DNA of 51,935 bases from Ferrimicrobium sp. (GTDB lineage Bacteria > Actinomycetota > Acidimicrobiia > Acidimicrobiales > Acidimicrobiaceae): assembly GCF_027364955.1 (NCBI RefSeq), contig NZ_DAHXOI010000016.1, positions 1 through 51,935 on the forward strand, in the 5' to 3' direction. A model generated the notes under the pieces. That model ran no database searches, was not told where the DNA came from, and saw only the letters and a list, made by a program, of their open reading frames with translations. Below, piece by piece: positions 1-9,468 of this stretch. Both the position numbers and the translations under genes were made by a program. Every line of letters starts with the position of its first letter. The first letter of the stretch is position 1.

Positions 1-639
1 ATAGAGTCCGAGACAAGAACCTTGTAAAAGGTGCATCTATATGAGTGGACTCAGTGTTTATCACTCAGATGCAACGGATGTGCGCACCATTCGCCTCTCC
101 ATCATGAACGGCCCTGGCCTGCAAGATCTGTGTCTCCGGCTGGGACTCCTTCCAATGAGCACCGCGCCCTCGAGATGACCGCGCGCTCGAGATAACAGAG
201 CAAGCAGCAGGAGCTGTTGGTCTACGCCAATCTCTGATTAAGGTCTGTTCACCTTAATGCAAACTCCAAAGGGGCAGTGATCCAAATAGCAGGAACCACT
301 GGCGCACTCGTATCACAACTTCTGATCTGTTCGTGCACCTCGGAACCCCTTGCCCATCCGAATACCGCACACCCACCAATTGGCCAACAGTGTGCTATCG
401 CATCACGCACGGCAGGAGCCTTGGTGAACTGGCTCTGGTAATTCAAGCTTTCCTCCTGACGACTTTGCGTCCCGGGCAAAACCTCTGACCAGCAAGTAGT
501 TCGTTGTCGTCAACGAAGAGGCACGATTGGGCCATTGTTGCCAGACCCGATAGCGTCGTGGCGTGCCGACTCGATGGAGGACTTGGAGCGTCGTGCCGGA
601 GCTCACCGATCAACTACGGTCATGATAAGACCGAAAAAA
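1..639. other. Gene-poor left edge
   Basis: I see no convincing gene here. Short open frames exist on both strands (for example 249-479 and 403-606 on minus), but none has a ribosome-binding site, a recognisable motif or a natural composition. The stretch may be decayed coding DNA to the left of the SDR gene. Its last part must hold the promoter of that gene. Confidence 0.5.
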
Positions 640-669
640 CTGATTCGATAGGAACTGAATCGATAGGAG
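640..669 (+). promoter_or_regulatory. Tandem 15-bp direct repeat upstream of the SDR gene
   Basis: Two adjacent 15-mers, CTGATTCGATAGGAA and CTGAATCGATAGGAG, differ at two positions. They lie immediately before the ATG at 677, and the second copy runs into the purine-rich GGAGAAGGG ribosome-binding site. The placement suggests a protein-binding site controlling the SDR gene or a small leader duplication. The function is inferred from position only. Confidence 0.4.
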
Positions 670-676
670 AAGGGCA

Positions 677-1474
677 ATGGAGACCCAACAAACCATGAAG
701 GGACGAGTGGCACTAGTGACTGGTGGCGGCCGGGGAATTGGCGAGGCGATCGCTCATTCACTCGCGGCCCTCGGAGTTGGAGTAGCGATCTGTGATATCC
801 ATGACGGTGCCGAACGGGTTGCCGCTGCGATCGGTGCACAGGGCCAGCGGGCGACCCCGTATCAATACGACATCTCTCGCCCTGAACAGAGCGCCGAGTT
901 GGTCAGCATGGTCATGAACGACTTCGGACGGCTGGACATTCTCGTCAACAACGCGGGTATCGGTGGCGCACACGGTCTGCTGCATGAGATTAGTGTTGAG
1001 GATTGGGATACGACCATCGGCGTGAACCTGCGCGGCACCTTCCTTGCGAGCAAGTACGCAATACCTCACCTGTTGGGACAGACGCACGCCTCGATTATCA
1101 ACATTGCCTCCACCTATGGCATCATTGGCGCACCACTTGCACCCGCTTATTGCGCTACAAAGGGTGCCATCGTCAACCTAACGAGACAGCTCGCCGTCGA
1201 CTACGGACCGCTTGGCATTCGGGTCAACGCCGTACTGCCGGGCTATATCGACACCGATCTCGGTGGACGACGCGCCAGTTTGCCCAGTGACCAAGCGGAC
1301 GAGATGTTGCGGAGACGCGAGTCGAGTGCCGCGCTACAGCCGTTAGGGCGACAGGCCACCACCACCGAGGTGGCAAGGGTCGTCGCATTCCTAGCCTCCG
1401 ACGACGCATCCTTCATGACAGGGTCAATCGTAGCCGTCGACGGCGGGTGCACATCGACCTTCTATCATGGCTGA
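677..1474 (+). CDS. SDR-family NAD(P)-dependent oxidoreductase
   Basis: This is a classical short-chain dehydrogenase/reductase of 265 aa, the normal length for the family. The Rossmann cofactor motif TGGGRGIG is at about residues 15-22, the NNAG motif at about 91-94, and the catalytic Ser-Tyr-Lys set at about S145, Y158 and K162 in AYCATKGAI. The C-terminus ends with the usual MTGS...VDGG block. An Asp at the end of the second beta strand (ICDIHD) favours NAD(H) over NADP(H). The start at 677 is supported by GGAGAAGGG just upstream; an internal ATG at 695 is possible. Family members oxidise or reduce alcohol or ketone groups in many pathways, including 3-oxoacyl-ACP reduction and sugar or steroid alcohol oxidation. 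The substrate cannot be read from the sequence. The gene stands alone, with no operon partner in the next 1.2 kb. Confidence 0.93.
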   Translation: METQQTMKGRVALVTGGGRGIGEAIAHSLAALGVGVAICDIHDGAERVAAAIGAQGQRATPYQYDISRPEQSAELVSMVMNDFGRLDILVNNAGIGGAHGLLHEISVEDWDTTIGVNLRGTFLASKYAIPHLLGQTHASIINIASTYGIIGAPLAPAYCATKGAIVNLTRQLAVDYGPLGIRVNAVLPGYIDTDLGGRRASLPSDQADEMLRRRESSAALQPLGRQATTTEVARVVAFLASDDASFMTGSIVAVDGGCTSTFYHG

Positions 1475-2714
1475 TCATCTCTTCGTCACATCAATTGACC
1501 GGCGAGTGCAGCCTGTGGCTGACAGAGGCCACCCTTCCCCAACAACTCCCAACCCAACCTCGGCTCCTCCGTTCCACCAGATGGATTGGGCTGTCTATTG
1601 CTCCTTGAGCCAACAGCCAGTTCCTCGATGTGCAACGGTGGTGACCGGCACCTGCGGGCGCCGCACTAACAGCAACATCGAACGCCATCACAGCCTGTCA
1701 CAGCAGGGGATCCCTCACGAGTCGGTCCCTCCACTCACCGACCAACAAGCCCGTTGAACCGATGCGAGGGAAGTCTTGCGAACCCTACCTCTCGACATAT
1801 CGAGCCGACCTAACGGCGCGAATTGGCTCACGCGACGTCTGACCATCTTCCGTGCTAGCTGGTCAAAAGAATCTCCCACGATCTTCTTCGACACCGGCAA
1901 ACGCCACCGGACACAGGCTTCGTACAGATCGACAGACTAGTACTAGAGGAGTGGATATTGTCGATCGAGCGAGTCTCCCGCGCTCCCAACGGCCGTTCTG
2001 GGCCAGAACAGACCGGTCCCCAGTGTGGATTGGGCGAAGTGGGCCAACAGGATCGATGACCGTGTGCGCTCCGAGCGGAGATAGTGCCTCGCCGCTGACA
2101 ACGATCGCGTTCACCGGCGCTATGAGCCTCTACAGTAAACTTCTTGCCGCTCACCTCTGCTCCAAACGAGCCTCTACCAGACCGCACACCTGTGGCGCTC
2201 TACCCCAATATGGCGCTAGTCCATCGCCTCTGGCCGTGCGTAGACAACGTAGACATTCCCGCTCCTGCGGGAATAGCCGTTCTTTTGCACGGTTGTCCGC
2301 CTGCGACCCCCTCCGGCGCAAAAGGCTACCTCTCCCGATACGAATAGGAGTCAGACAGACGTACCTGGTGACAACGCCAGGCGAACGGCTTGTCAGTCAA
2401 CCTCGTTTACCTTTGGCTGACATGGACCTCCACGGAGCAACCGTGTTCGACAAGATAGACCTAGCAGGGGTGTTGCTCCTCAACCACCGACCTTCCGTAC
2501 CGCCAACCGGGTTCGCGCGTACCGGTCCGATCGCAGGTATCCTCATCACCTTGTCCACCCAAGGATCAGCACAGAACCATCACTTGCGCTCGGCAACGGG
2601 CCAGGCTCGACTGCTGCATCGATTTATCCTCGAATCGATAGTGCAAACCCACAACACCCACCAGCGGCATCGCTACTTCACCGCGGCCAAAACACACGCG
2701 TTGCCCATCCAGTC
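1475..2714. other. 1.2-kb stretch without a credible gene
   Basis: A long open frame on plus (1852-2718) would encode a protein dominated by Arg, Ser, Pro and Thr, with no hydrophobic core pattern, no ribosome-binding site and an end that runs into the next gene. I regard it as chance. Several short minus-strand frames between 1491 and 2187 have somewhat more protein-like stretches but are separated by stops. The stretch is most simply decayed coding DNA of unknown origin. Confidence 0.5.
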
Positions 2715-3782
2715 ATGAAACGTGCCTCTCCAAAACGTATCCGTCGAATATTTGGGGTCCTCGGCCTCATTGGCCTTGCCCTTGTCCTCTGGGAGAATCG
2801 CAGCTCGCTCAGCAACTTTGTGCCTTTACTCACAACGCTTCGCTGGTATGTGCTTGTTTCTGTCGTCATCATCCAACTGGGGAGTTACTGGCTGAACGGT
2901 CTCTACTACCGCTCTATATTACGGATTTTTGCGTACGACCTGAAGACATCGCGTCTCTTCGAAGGGGCCCTGGCTACCAACTTCGTAAACTATCTCCTGC
3001 CTTCCGCCGGTCTCGCGGGTGCCGGTTACCTCTCCCAGGTACTCGCACCCGAGGTGCCCAGAGGCGTCAGCGTACTCGTCCAGCTAATGCGCTATGCCTT
3101 TAGCGCTCTCGCGGTGCTCCTCATGATGCCCGTTGGTTTCCTGCTGATCTACGCCGAGAGCAACAAGGGTGGGCGATCGCTGCTCGACGTCACCGTGATC
3201 TCCGCCCTTGGGATCACCGCGCTGGCGGTGGGGCTGGTCGTCCTGGTCCAGCATGAAGCTCTGTTGCGACGAGCGCTGCATGCCACCCTGCGTTTCCTGC
3301 AGCGATTCTTCAAATCCCTCAAAGAAGATAAGGTAACCAACTTCGTCGATCAGTTCTACGTCGGTTATCGCGCGATGACCAACAACAAGCGACGGATGCT
3401 ACAGCCATTCGGATGGTCAATTCTCTATATTGTCGTTGAAATATTGACCTTTTACATGGCATTTCTCGCCTTTGGGAAAACCGTGAACCCTGGCACCGCG
3501 GTCATGGCCTATCTCTTCGCCAATATTGTCAGCATCTTTGGCGGTGTCATCATCAGCACCGGCGTTTTCGAGTTAGGTATGGCAGGCACCTTGATTGCCC
3601 TAGGGGTACCCTTTGCACTCGCGGTGGCGGTGACCACGGTCTATCGCATTATGAACCTTCTCATCGGCTTACCGCCCGGCTATATTTTCTATCGAAAGTT
3701 TCTTCCGATTACGAAAGAGATGTCTGCTGCGCCCAGTCAAACCAAGACGGAGCATCCCACTCGTAGACCACCACAGCAATAG
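2715..3782 (+). CDS. UPF0104 / lysylphosphatidylglycerol synthase transmembrane-domain protein
   Basis: This is a multi-pass integral membrane protein of 355 aa with about eight hydrophobic helices and Arg/Lys-rich loops. It matches the family of the flippase-like membrane domain of MprF and YbhN. The signature elements are a conserved N-terminal hydrophobic segment, the NYLLPSAGLAGAG block near residue 95, and a late GVFELGMAGTLIALGVP block followed by a helix ending in PPGYIFYRKFL. No soluble aminoacyl-transferase domain is attached, so it is the membrane domain only. Such proteins sit in the inner membrane and are linked to lipid flipping or envelope glycolipid processing; the substrate is unknown. 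The tail after residue 330 is hydrophilic (KTEHPTRRPPQQ). It is isolated from neighbours by gaps on both sides. Confidence 0.85.
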   Translation: MKRASPKRIRRIFGVLGLIGLALVLWENRSSLSNFVPLLTTLRWYVLVSVVIIQLGSYWLNGLYYRSILRIFAYDLKTSRLFEGALATNFVNYLLPSAGLAGAGYLSQVLAPEVPRGVSVLVQLMRYAFSALAVLLMMPVGFLLIYAESNKGGRSLLDVTVISALGITALAVGLVVLVQHEALLRRALHATLRFLQRFFKSLKEDKVTNFVDQFYVGYRAMTNNKRRMLQPFGWSILYIVVEILTFYMAFLAFGKTVNPGTAVMAYLFANIVSIFGGVIISTGVFELGMAGTLIALGVPFALAVAVTTVYRIMNLLIGLPPGYIFYRKFLPITKEMSAAPSQTKTEHPTRRPPQQ

Positions 3783-4055
3783 CAACACACTGTGGTAAAA
3801 CAGACAACGTGGCAGGCATGGGCTCAAGCTCACATCACTCGGTCCACCCAAACGGACATCTATCTCGAGACTCGATTGCCATCAAGGCAATTATTGAGAT
3901 CAAACAAAGTACAGATAAAGAGTCTCTTGCTCTCCCTATGCTTTGGGAGCATGGATCTACAACACAACGTCGGATCGCCTTATCGCGACAACTACTCTGG
4001 TTCAAGTCGCATAGGATGACTGCCCAACAAAAGGAGCGATCAAGGAGATACTGTC

Positions 4056-5096
4056 ATGAGAGCAAGCTGGATCAACATCAATACTGCCACGGCTCCACCG
4101 CCACGTTCTGGGGCTTCGCTCGCCTATGACCACAATAGTCAGAGCGTCATCCTCTTCGGCGGTCTCGCTGGTGGGCATGGGCTCAATGACACCTGGAGCT
4201 TTGACGGAACGAACTGGAGAGAACTCAATCCGAGGAGGCGACCCTCTCCTCGTCACTCGTCCCCCATGGCCTGGTCGCCTCGGGGATCTCACTTGGTGTT
4301 GTTGAACGGTATTCGATCACAACCTACAGGTGGTGGCGCTGCCCGTAGAGGCATCAGCATGAGCAATCTCCACGACACCTGGGTCTTTGATGGGAAGGAA
4401 TGGGAGGAGGTGCGACCCTCACAGTATCCCAGTTACGCTCAGCAAGCGTTAACGACCGACCCTGGGTCTGATTTGGTAGTGGCCTTTGGCGGATTGAGGG
4501 CTGGGCCAAAGACGCTGATCGGAGTAATTTGGCCCAAGGAACCGGGGTTAAAACCCTTCATCGATGAGACTTGGGTCTTTGATGGCAGCGTGTGGGAAAA
4601 GCGGGTTCCACAGTTGCGACCACCTGCTCGCAACTTCGCAACGATGGCACCACATCCCAGGGGTAGCGGGGTCGTGCTCTTTGGTGGGCAATGTGATCGG
4701 CGGCCAGGCGTAGATGATCGCTGGCTCAACGACACCTGGGTCTTTGATGGGAAGGAATGGGAGGAGGTGCGAACTCCGACAGCTCCTTCACCACGGACGC
4801 AGCCGGCCTTGACCTATAATCCAATCGTTGGCCGCTGCGTGCTCTTCGGCGGAACGGGTCATCTCGACGATGACAGGCTCGTAGATTTGACGGACACCTG
4901 GGTCTTCGATGGGAAAGACTGGGTGAGAGCGCTAACAGAGTCAGACCCCTCGCCAAGACGTGCGGTAGCGATGACCTATGACGAGATGAGTGGCCAGGTT
5001 GTGCTCTTTGGCGGCAGAGAACACCCTTGGCCATCGACTCCTCTCAACGATACCTGGATCCTCAACATAGAGGAGGAATCCAACCCAACGCCGTAA
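4056..5096 (+). CDS. Kelch-repeat beta-propeller protein
   Basis: The 346-aa protein consists of about six repeats of roughly 50-60 residues. Each combines a PSPR-type turn, a hydrophobic strand ending in LFGG and a DTWVFDGKEWEEV-type strand. This is the bacterial Kelch/galactose-oxidase-like propeller, usually a protein-protein or glycan-binding platform. No signal peptide or membrane helix is visible, so it is probably cytoplasmic unless exported by an unusual route. AAGGAG lies nine bases before the ATG and supports this start. Part of the array is recent: a 44-bp stretch occurs as exact copies at 4372-4415 and 4729-4772. No catalytic residues are apparent. The partner cannot be predicted and there is no operon context. 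Confidence 0.85.
   Translation: MRASWININTATAPPPRSGASLAYDHNSQSVILFGGLAGGHGLNDTWSFDGTNWRELNPRRRPSPRHSSPMAWSPRGSHLVLLNGIRSQPTGGGAARRGISMSNLHDTWVFDGKEWEEVRPSQYPSYAQQALTTDPGSDLVVAFGGLRAGPKTLIGVIWPKEPGLKPFIDETWVFDGSVWEKRVPQLRPPARNFATMAPHPRGSGVVLFGGQCDRRPGVDDRWLNDTWVFDGKEWEEVRTPTAPSPRTQPALTYNPIVGRCVLFGGTGHLDDDRLVDLTDTWVFDGKDWVRALTESDPSPRRAVAMTYDEMSGQVVLFGGREHPWPSTPLNDTWILNIEEESNPTP
4372..4772 (+). repeat. Exact 44-bp internal repeat in the Kelch gene
   Basis: Positions 4372-4415 and 4729-4772 are identical and encode the strand DTWVFDGKEWEEVR in two propeller blades. Exact identity at the DNA level between distant blades implies recent duplication or gene conversion. It makes the gene prone to blade-number change by recombination. 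Confidence 0.85.
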
Positions 5097-5678
5097 CCGC
5101 TCCGACTGTCTTAACCATGACATCCCATCAAGTGCCCAAGGCAACCTACCCACTACTAGCCCTAGACCGAATCAAAGATCGCCATGGGTAGGGAACGCGA
5201 CTGTCGCACTACCAGGCATCCGCTTCCCACGCGCTGTCCGGAATCATCAAGGTTCGTCATACTACCGCTGCACCAACTGCGACACGGATCTCGCTGGCGT
5301 AAGCCACGAGCCGTGGTGCGTACCGAGCCTCTAGCTGACGACCCGACATCGATCTAGCGACCTCACAATAGCTGCTCCATCTTTGGACACACTGCTTAAC
5401 CGTCAGCTGGTAGCGACCTGTCGACATGCCAGTTGATCGAGAGGTACCCCACCGAACCAGATCCGAAAGACCGTATTGCCTAATGCTTTTGACTCGCCGC
5501 TAAACATTGGCAGTGATCTACTACATGGCAAGAACAGATCACCCAACACACCCGCTTGCATCCATCGCCACTCCCAGCGTCGATTAACCCATTTAGGGTA
5601 CCTGGTTGGCACCCACAATTGACGGCAGCAACGACTACCTCGATCGCCACGAGCAGTGCTACAAGTAGCCCGGTTCAC
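5097..5678. other. Gap without a recognisable gene
   Basis: No gene can be named. On minus, a 91-codon frame (5403-5678) and a second open stretch in another frame (about 5280-5420) both read as moderately protein-like. They are offset by a frame change, which fits a decayed gene. I could not identify the family. Confidence 0.4.
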
Positions 5679-5885
5679 TCATCGCTCAGGGTGATCGGGC
5701 GAGGACCGAAGCCGAGACCCCGCAAAACCGAGCGACACTAGTGCAGCAAGGATGAGCACTGCCACCGCTGCATCGCTTGCCGCTGTGCCCATTTGTACCA
5801 GTGGAACAACTAGCAAACCACACGCCACTGCAATGAACGCAAACACCACCGAATGTGGCAAAGACAATTCCGATCGCCTCTTCAT
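5679..5885 (-). CDS. Small two-helix membrane protein, unknown
   Basis: The 68-aa frame encodes a short basic N-terminus (MKRRSELSLPHS), two hydrophobic segments at about residues 12-34 and 38-56 separated by a short polar turn (GTAASDA), and a basic C-terminal tail. A purine-rich stretch (AGGGGGAG) lies about a dozen bases before the ATG, slightly far for a ribosome-binding site. The layout is that of a small integral membrane hairpin protein. No function can be assigned. It could also be a chance frame, since it has no neighbour on the same strand. Confidence 0.45.
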   Translation of the reverse strand: MKRRSELSLPHSVVFAFIAVACGLLVVPLVQMGTAASDAAVAVLILAALVSLGFAGSRLRSSPDHPER

Positions 5886-6174
5886 CTCGACAACAGCTCC
5901 CCCTTCTGCCTACGGCCTAGCTGCTTCCTGTCGATTGTTGGAAGATTCTACCACCAACAGGAAGGAAAGGAAACAGCATAACCCGTCCCCTCAGACAAAA
6001 TATCATAACCTCTAGCACGAACGATCCTCGCAATCAAGAGACAGAGCGCTACTAGCTCCTAGGTCTCAACATCAGTGTGTACGGTCATGGAAATAAATCA
6101 CTGAGGATGAGAAAATAAGGCTCTTGACATGGCTATCTACGAGGAAAGGGTGGACAACCAAAGACCCAAGAGAC

Positions 6175-6218
6175 GACCGTTGACAACGGTCCCATCCAAG
6201 GTGCGCATTGCGCACCTT
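6175..6218. other. Pair of tandem perfect hairpins
   Basis: The first hairpin has a 7-bp stem GACCGTT/AACGGTC with a GAC loop (6175-6191). The second has a 9-bp stem AAGGTGCGC/GCGCACCTT with an ATT loop (6198-6218). They are six bases apart. Neither is followed by a T-run, so a simple intrinsic terminator is unlikely. A structured RNA, a cruciform or a protein-binding site are alternatives. Confidence 0.5.
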
Positions 6219-6498
6219 CCAGACACAGAATCCAGAGTTCGAATCCTACCTCTCCATTCTTGATCAGAAATTAGCATCTTTGCAGGTTCGCAAGGGTTTG
6301 TTCTTCACGGCTAATCATCAATAGGCGTAGCCGGTAACGATTTGGTCATACAAAGTATGCCACGGATGAAGCCGCATCAGCGATCACTCTGCAAGAACAC
6401 GACGCTCTTCCGAAGACCGTTGACGGCATAGGAAAATCCTCTGACAGAGGAGGTATTTCGCCACTCCAGGTAGTTCTACAACCTCATTGTGTGATTTA

Positions 6499-6528
6499 TT
6501 GACACCAAAGAGCCAAGAAAGCTATCGA
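6499..6528 (+). promoter_or_regulatory. Possible sigma70-type promoter for the beta-helix gene
   Basis: A consensus -35 TTGACA at 6499-6504 is followed 18 bases later by TATCGA (6523-6528) as a weak -10. It lies about 100 bases before the GTG at 6631. The call rests on motif matching only. Confidence 0.3.
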
Positions 6529-6630
6529 TTGGACTCAGCCGAGGACCCTTACCATGGTAATGTAGAACCTGGTAGACGCTAAAGCCTTGCCGCGTCGCAG
6601 GGTGGATCCTCATGATCTTGAGGGTAGGGA

Positions 6631-8307
6631 GTGAAGAAAACAATGACTACCTCTCGATCACGAGGGCGAAAGCTCTTTGGGTACTTGGGTCGTATTGGTG
6701 GAGGGCTTGGGTTAGCCCTTGGTCTGATGGTTGGGACTGTTACGGTTTCTCAAAGCGCCTTTGCTGCGGGGAGCACTCTGTATGCTGCCGCACAGGGAAC
6801 GGGCAACTGCTCAACAAGCACTGATGCTTGTTCTCTAAGCACTGCGATCAGGAACGCGGCCTCTGGCGATACCATCGAACTCGTCACACCTGGGACTAGT
6901 GGGACCTATGGTGCTCAGACCATACCCAGCTCCATGACCCTCACCATCGAGGCTGCTCCTGGGGTTGTGGATCCCACGATTGATGGCGGCGATGCGTCGG
7001 GTATCACGCTTGATGGCACCAGCACCAATCCCTCCAACCTTACCCTGATTGGTGTAACAATCTCAGGTGCTACTGTGAACCACAACGGCGGGGGCATTGC
7101 GGATTTTCACAGTAGCCTTACTATCGACGACTCGACGATATCGGGAAATAGCGCAGGTGACGGTGGGAACAAAAACGGCGGAGGAATCTATTCCGACGGT
7201 GGTACCCTCACCATCGACAACTCGACGATATCGGGAAATAGCGCAGGTGACGGTGGAGGAGGAATCGAAGGCTTGACTGGTGTTGTCACCATCAATGACT
7301 CCACGATCTCGGGCAACAGCGCAAACACCGGTGGGGGGATCTATGATGTCGCCGGTACCCTCACCATCGACAACTCGACGGTTGGACGCAACAGTGCCAT
7401 CCTTTCGGGTGGTGGCATCTATCAGATAGGGGAATTCTCGGTCAGCGACTCGACAATCTCCGGGAATAGCAGCGAAGGCTACGGCGGCGGGATTTATATA
7501 GCCAATGGCACTGGCACCATCGACAACTCGACGATCTCTGGAAACAGCGCAAACACTGGTGGAGGGATTGACAGCTACATCGGTAACCTCACCATCAACG
7601 ACTCGACGATTTCTGGCGCCACTGCGAGTGGTGGCTTGAGCTCTGGCGGCGTGATCAATAATTCCGCAAGCCTCAATCTCACTGGTGACCTGATCGCGAC
7701 CCCTGGCAACCCTTCTGGGGCCTGCACCCTTGGAACCGTCGGCTCTGCTGCGTATGTGGTGACCGGGAACCAATCGTGTGATCCAGATAGACCCACTGAT
7801 GTCTATTCCACGACAGCTGGCATTGACCTCACGCCGATTGTTACCAATGGCGTCGTTGGGGCAATCGAACCCACCGCTGATAATCCCGCCATCGGTGCCA
7901 TCGAAACCTCGAAGGGCCTCTGCCCCCCAGCCGATCAGCGTGGTTATGTTCCGGTCTCGGGTGCAACTACCTGTGATGCTGGCGCCTATCAGACGAGCTA
8001 TGTCCAGCCTGAGATCACATTCACCCCACCTTCGAGGGGAGTAGTCGGCACTACGTATACTCCAGTGACAAGCTCGCCGTCTCCTCTGGTGGTGACCTTC
8101 TTGCTCCTTAAGACCCACCCTGGCCCTGACGTCTGTTCGATCTCAACCAAAGGCGTAGTGTTGTTTGAACATGCAGGAATCTGCACTATCAAAGCCAGTC
8201 AGTCAGGTGGCATCGAGCAGGGTTATTACTATGCCCCCGCCCACAGTGTCGTCCGCGAGATACTACTTCACGGACGACCCACCGTACCCGGTAGACCTCG
8301 TCTGTAA
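6631..8307 (+). CDS. Secreted right-handed beta-helix repeat protein
   Basis: The 558-aa protein begins with a basic n-region (KKTMTTSRSRGRK), then a hydrophobic core and an AFA-type signal peptidase site near residue 45. The mature part is a long series of roughly 25-residue coils of the pattern IDNSTISGNSAxxxGGGI, the repeat of choice-of-anchor/polymorphic-outer-membrane-like parallel beta-helices used in adhesins and polysaccharide-binding surface proteins. A small Ig-like module with VCSIS...GICTI cysteines follows near residue 500. The GTG start is preceded by AGGGTAGGGA. The end is abrupt: after the Ig-like module the related protein at the right edge of the window continues into a Thr/Pro/Ser linker and a hydrophobic anchor, while this one stops in a short unrelated tail. 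It may therefore be truncated and released rather than anchored. Confidence 0.85.
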   Translation: MKKTMTTSRSRGRKLFGYLGRIGGGLGLALGLMVGTVTVSQSAFAAGSTLYAAAQGTGNCSTSTDACSLSTAIRNAASGDTIELVTPGTSGTYGAQTIPSSMTLTIEAAPGVVDPTIDGGDASGITLDGTSTNPSNLTLIGVTISGATVNHNGGGIADFHSSLTIDDSTISGNSAGDGGNKNGGGIYSDGGTLTIDNSTISGNSAGDGGGGIEGLTGVVTINDSTISGNSANTGGGIYDVAGTLTIDNSTVGRNSAILSGGGIYQIGEFSVSDSTISGNSSEGYGGGIYIANGTGTIDNSTISGNSANTGGGIDSYIGNLTINDSTISGATASGGLSSGGVINNSASLNLTGDLIATPGNPSGACTLGTVGSAAYVVTGNQSCDPDRPTDVYSTTAGIDLTPIVTNGVVGAIEPTADNPAIGAIETSKGLCPPADQRGYVPVSGATTCDAGAYQTSYVQPEITFTPPSRGVVGTTYTPVTSSPSPLVVTFLLLKTHPGPDVCSISTKGVVLFEHAGICTIKASQSGGIEQGYYYAPAHSVVREILLHGRPTVPGRPRL

Positions 8308-8504
8308 GAAGGTTCCAGCCATTACTGGCTCTGATTTTCACATTGTGTCGACTCGCATATACTTCCGGAGCAGAAGTGTTGGTGCTCGACCGACCGGATG
8401 AGCATGATTCCTTCGGTTGTTATTTGCAGGGCTATGAGTTCACAAAGCATCAGGTAGTCAAGAGGGAGGACTCTGCTCCCGGACCCATCGCGCCGGAAAC
8501 CGTC

Positions 8505-9055
8505 TCAACAAAACTGTTGACGAAGCTTGTACTTTAGCACCTTACCCCCCACTGTCTCTGGCAACGCCTCGACAAAGATGACGGACTTTGGAGTTTCAAA
8601 TCCCGCAAGCCGCTCGCGGCAAAACGCAATAAGCTCTGCTTCGTTGACTTCCTCAGGGTCGCTCGGAACCACCACTGCGGTGACTGCCTCTCCCCAGCGA
8701 TCATCGGGGACTCCGATCACCGCAGCTCGCATCACTCCCGGGTGCTGGGCCAAAACTGCTTCGACACGGATGGTGGAGACATTTTCACCGCCAGACTTCA
8801 CGATATCCTTGAAGCGATCGACCATGACGCGTAGACCTTGCTCGTCATAGACACAACTATCTCTCAAGTGGAACCATCCTCCGCGGAATGCCTCGGCGGT
8901 GGCCGCTGCATCGAGGTAATATCCGGCAGTGATGGCCGGGGATCGATAGATCGCCTCGCCAAGCACCCAGGGTTGACCCTCGAGTGATTGTTCCTTGGCG
9001 TCAATTACCACCGCCCCTAAGTGTCACAGGTCTCCGCCAGCATTGAGTCCGGCGC
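8505..9055 (-). pseudogene. Acyl-CoA synthetase (AMP-binding family), C-terminal fragment
   Basis: The frame encodes the C-terminal 170 residues or so of an adenylate-forming acyl-CoA ligase: YRSPAITAGYY, then TAEAFRGGWFH, VDRFKDIVKSGGEN, the RxEAVLAQHPGV block, and a terminal LPETVGGKVLKYKLR with the adenylation lysine. The family is normally 500-600 aa, so the substrate-binding and ATP-binding N-terminal two thirds are missing. The same frame reads backwards across an in-frame TGA near 9030 into further family-like residues (AGLNAGGDL). It is therefore a decayed gene and not a short functional one. The toxin gene at 9067 marks the break. Confidence 0.8.
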
Positions 9056-9066
9056 CCAGCTGCGCC

Positions 9067-9468
9067 TCATTTTTGAACAAGTGCACGACTTATTGCGGGA
9101 GCCACTTCGAAGATCTTGTCATCGTCGGTCACGAGTAATAGACCTCGCTCCTCCGCCAGCGCCACATAGGCCGCGTCGTAAGCGGTAAGTCCCAAAGACA
9201 CCCAGTGAGCCACCGTCAGTAGCGCTGGCTCAGCTACCTCGAAAGAGAGGTTACCGAGAGCCTCGGCGAGCTGGATAACTGCCTCGCCGTCCCATTGCCA
9301 GCCTCTCCCGGCGACGTTCAGCACTTCCAAGAAGAAGAGTGAAGGAACAACCACCGAAAATTGGCCCGCCTGATAGTCGTTGAGCAGCTTATGAGCCTCC
9401 GGGGATCCTCGCTGCTCGCTGACAAACCACTTAATCACAACCGAGGCATCAAGAACGAGGTCCCTCAA
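9067..9468 (-). CDS. VapC-type PIN-domain toxin
   Basis: This 133-aa PIN-domain ribonuclease has the acidic active-site set: D in LDASV (residue 7), E in FLEVLN, D in TAYDAAYVALA and D in LLVTDDDKI. VapC toxins are Mg2+-dependent RNases that cut tRNA or rRNA when freed from their antitoxin. The start codon overlaps the last codon of the upstream antitoxin by four bases (ATGA), showing translational coupling. Length and motif spacing are normal, and the toxin looks intact. Confidence 0.9.
   Translation of the reverse strand: MRDLVLDASVVIKWFVSEQRGSPEAHKLLNDYQAGQFSVVVPSLFFLEVLNVAGRGWQWDGEAVIQLAEALGNLSFEVAEPALLTVAHWVSLGLTAYDAAYVALAEERGLLLVTDDDKIFEVAPAISRALVQK

Larger units (their letters stand above)
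5886..6630. other. Non-coding stretch with stem-loops upstream of the beta-helix gene
   Basis: No coding frame is convincing. Two perfect hairpins sit close together at 6175-6191 and 6198-6218. They are followed at about 6231-6260 by a T-arm-like GAGTTCGAATC stretch whose flanks do not pair as a tRNA. The 3' part carries a possible promoter for the gene at 6631. Confidence 0.4.

Noticed and set aside
1852-2718. 288-aa open frame on plus
   Set aside because: Composition is dominated by R, S, P and T without secondary-structure or domain patterns, there is no ribosome-binding site, and it overlaps the start of the next gene. Treated as a chance frame in decayed DNA.
6231-6260. tRNA-like 3' end (GAGTTCGAATC ... 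CTCTCCA)
   Set aside because: The T-stem has at least three mismatches and no matching acceptor or anticodon arm could be found, so it is not called as a tRNA.
7063-8118. 351-aa open frame on minus inside the beta-helix gene
   Set aside because: It is the antisense of the repetitive STISGNS coils. Its own repeats are a by-product of the plus-strand coding repeats.
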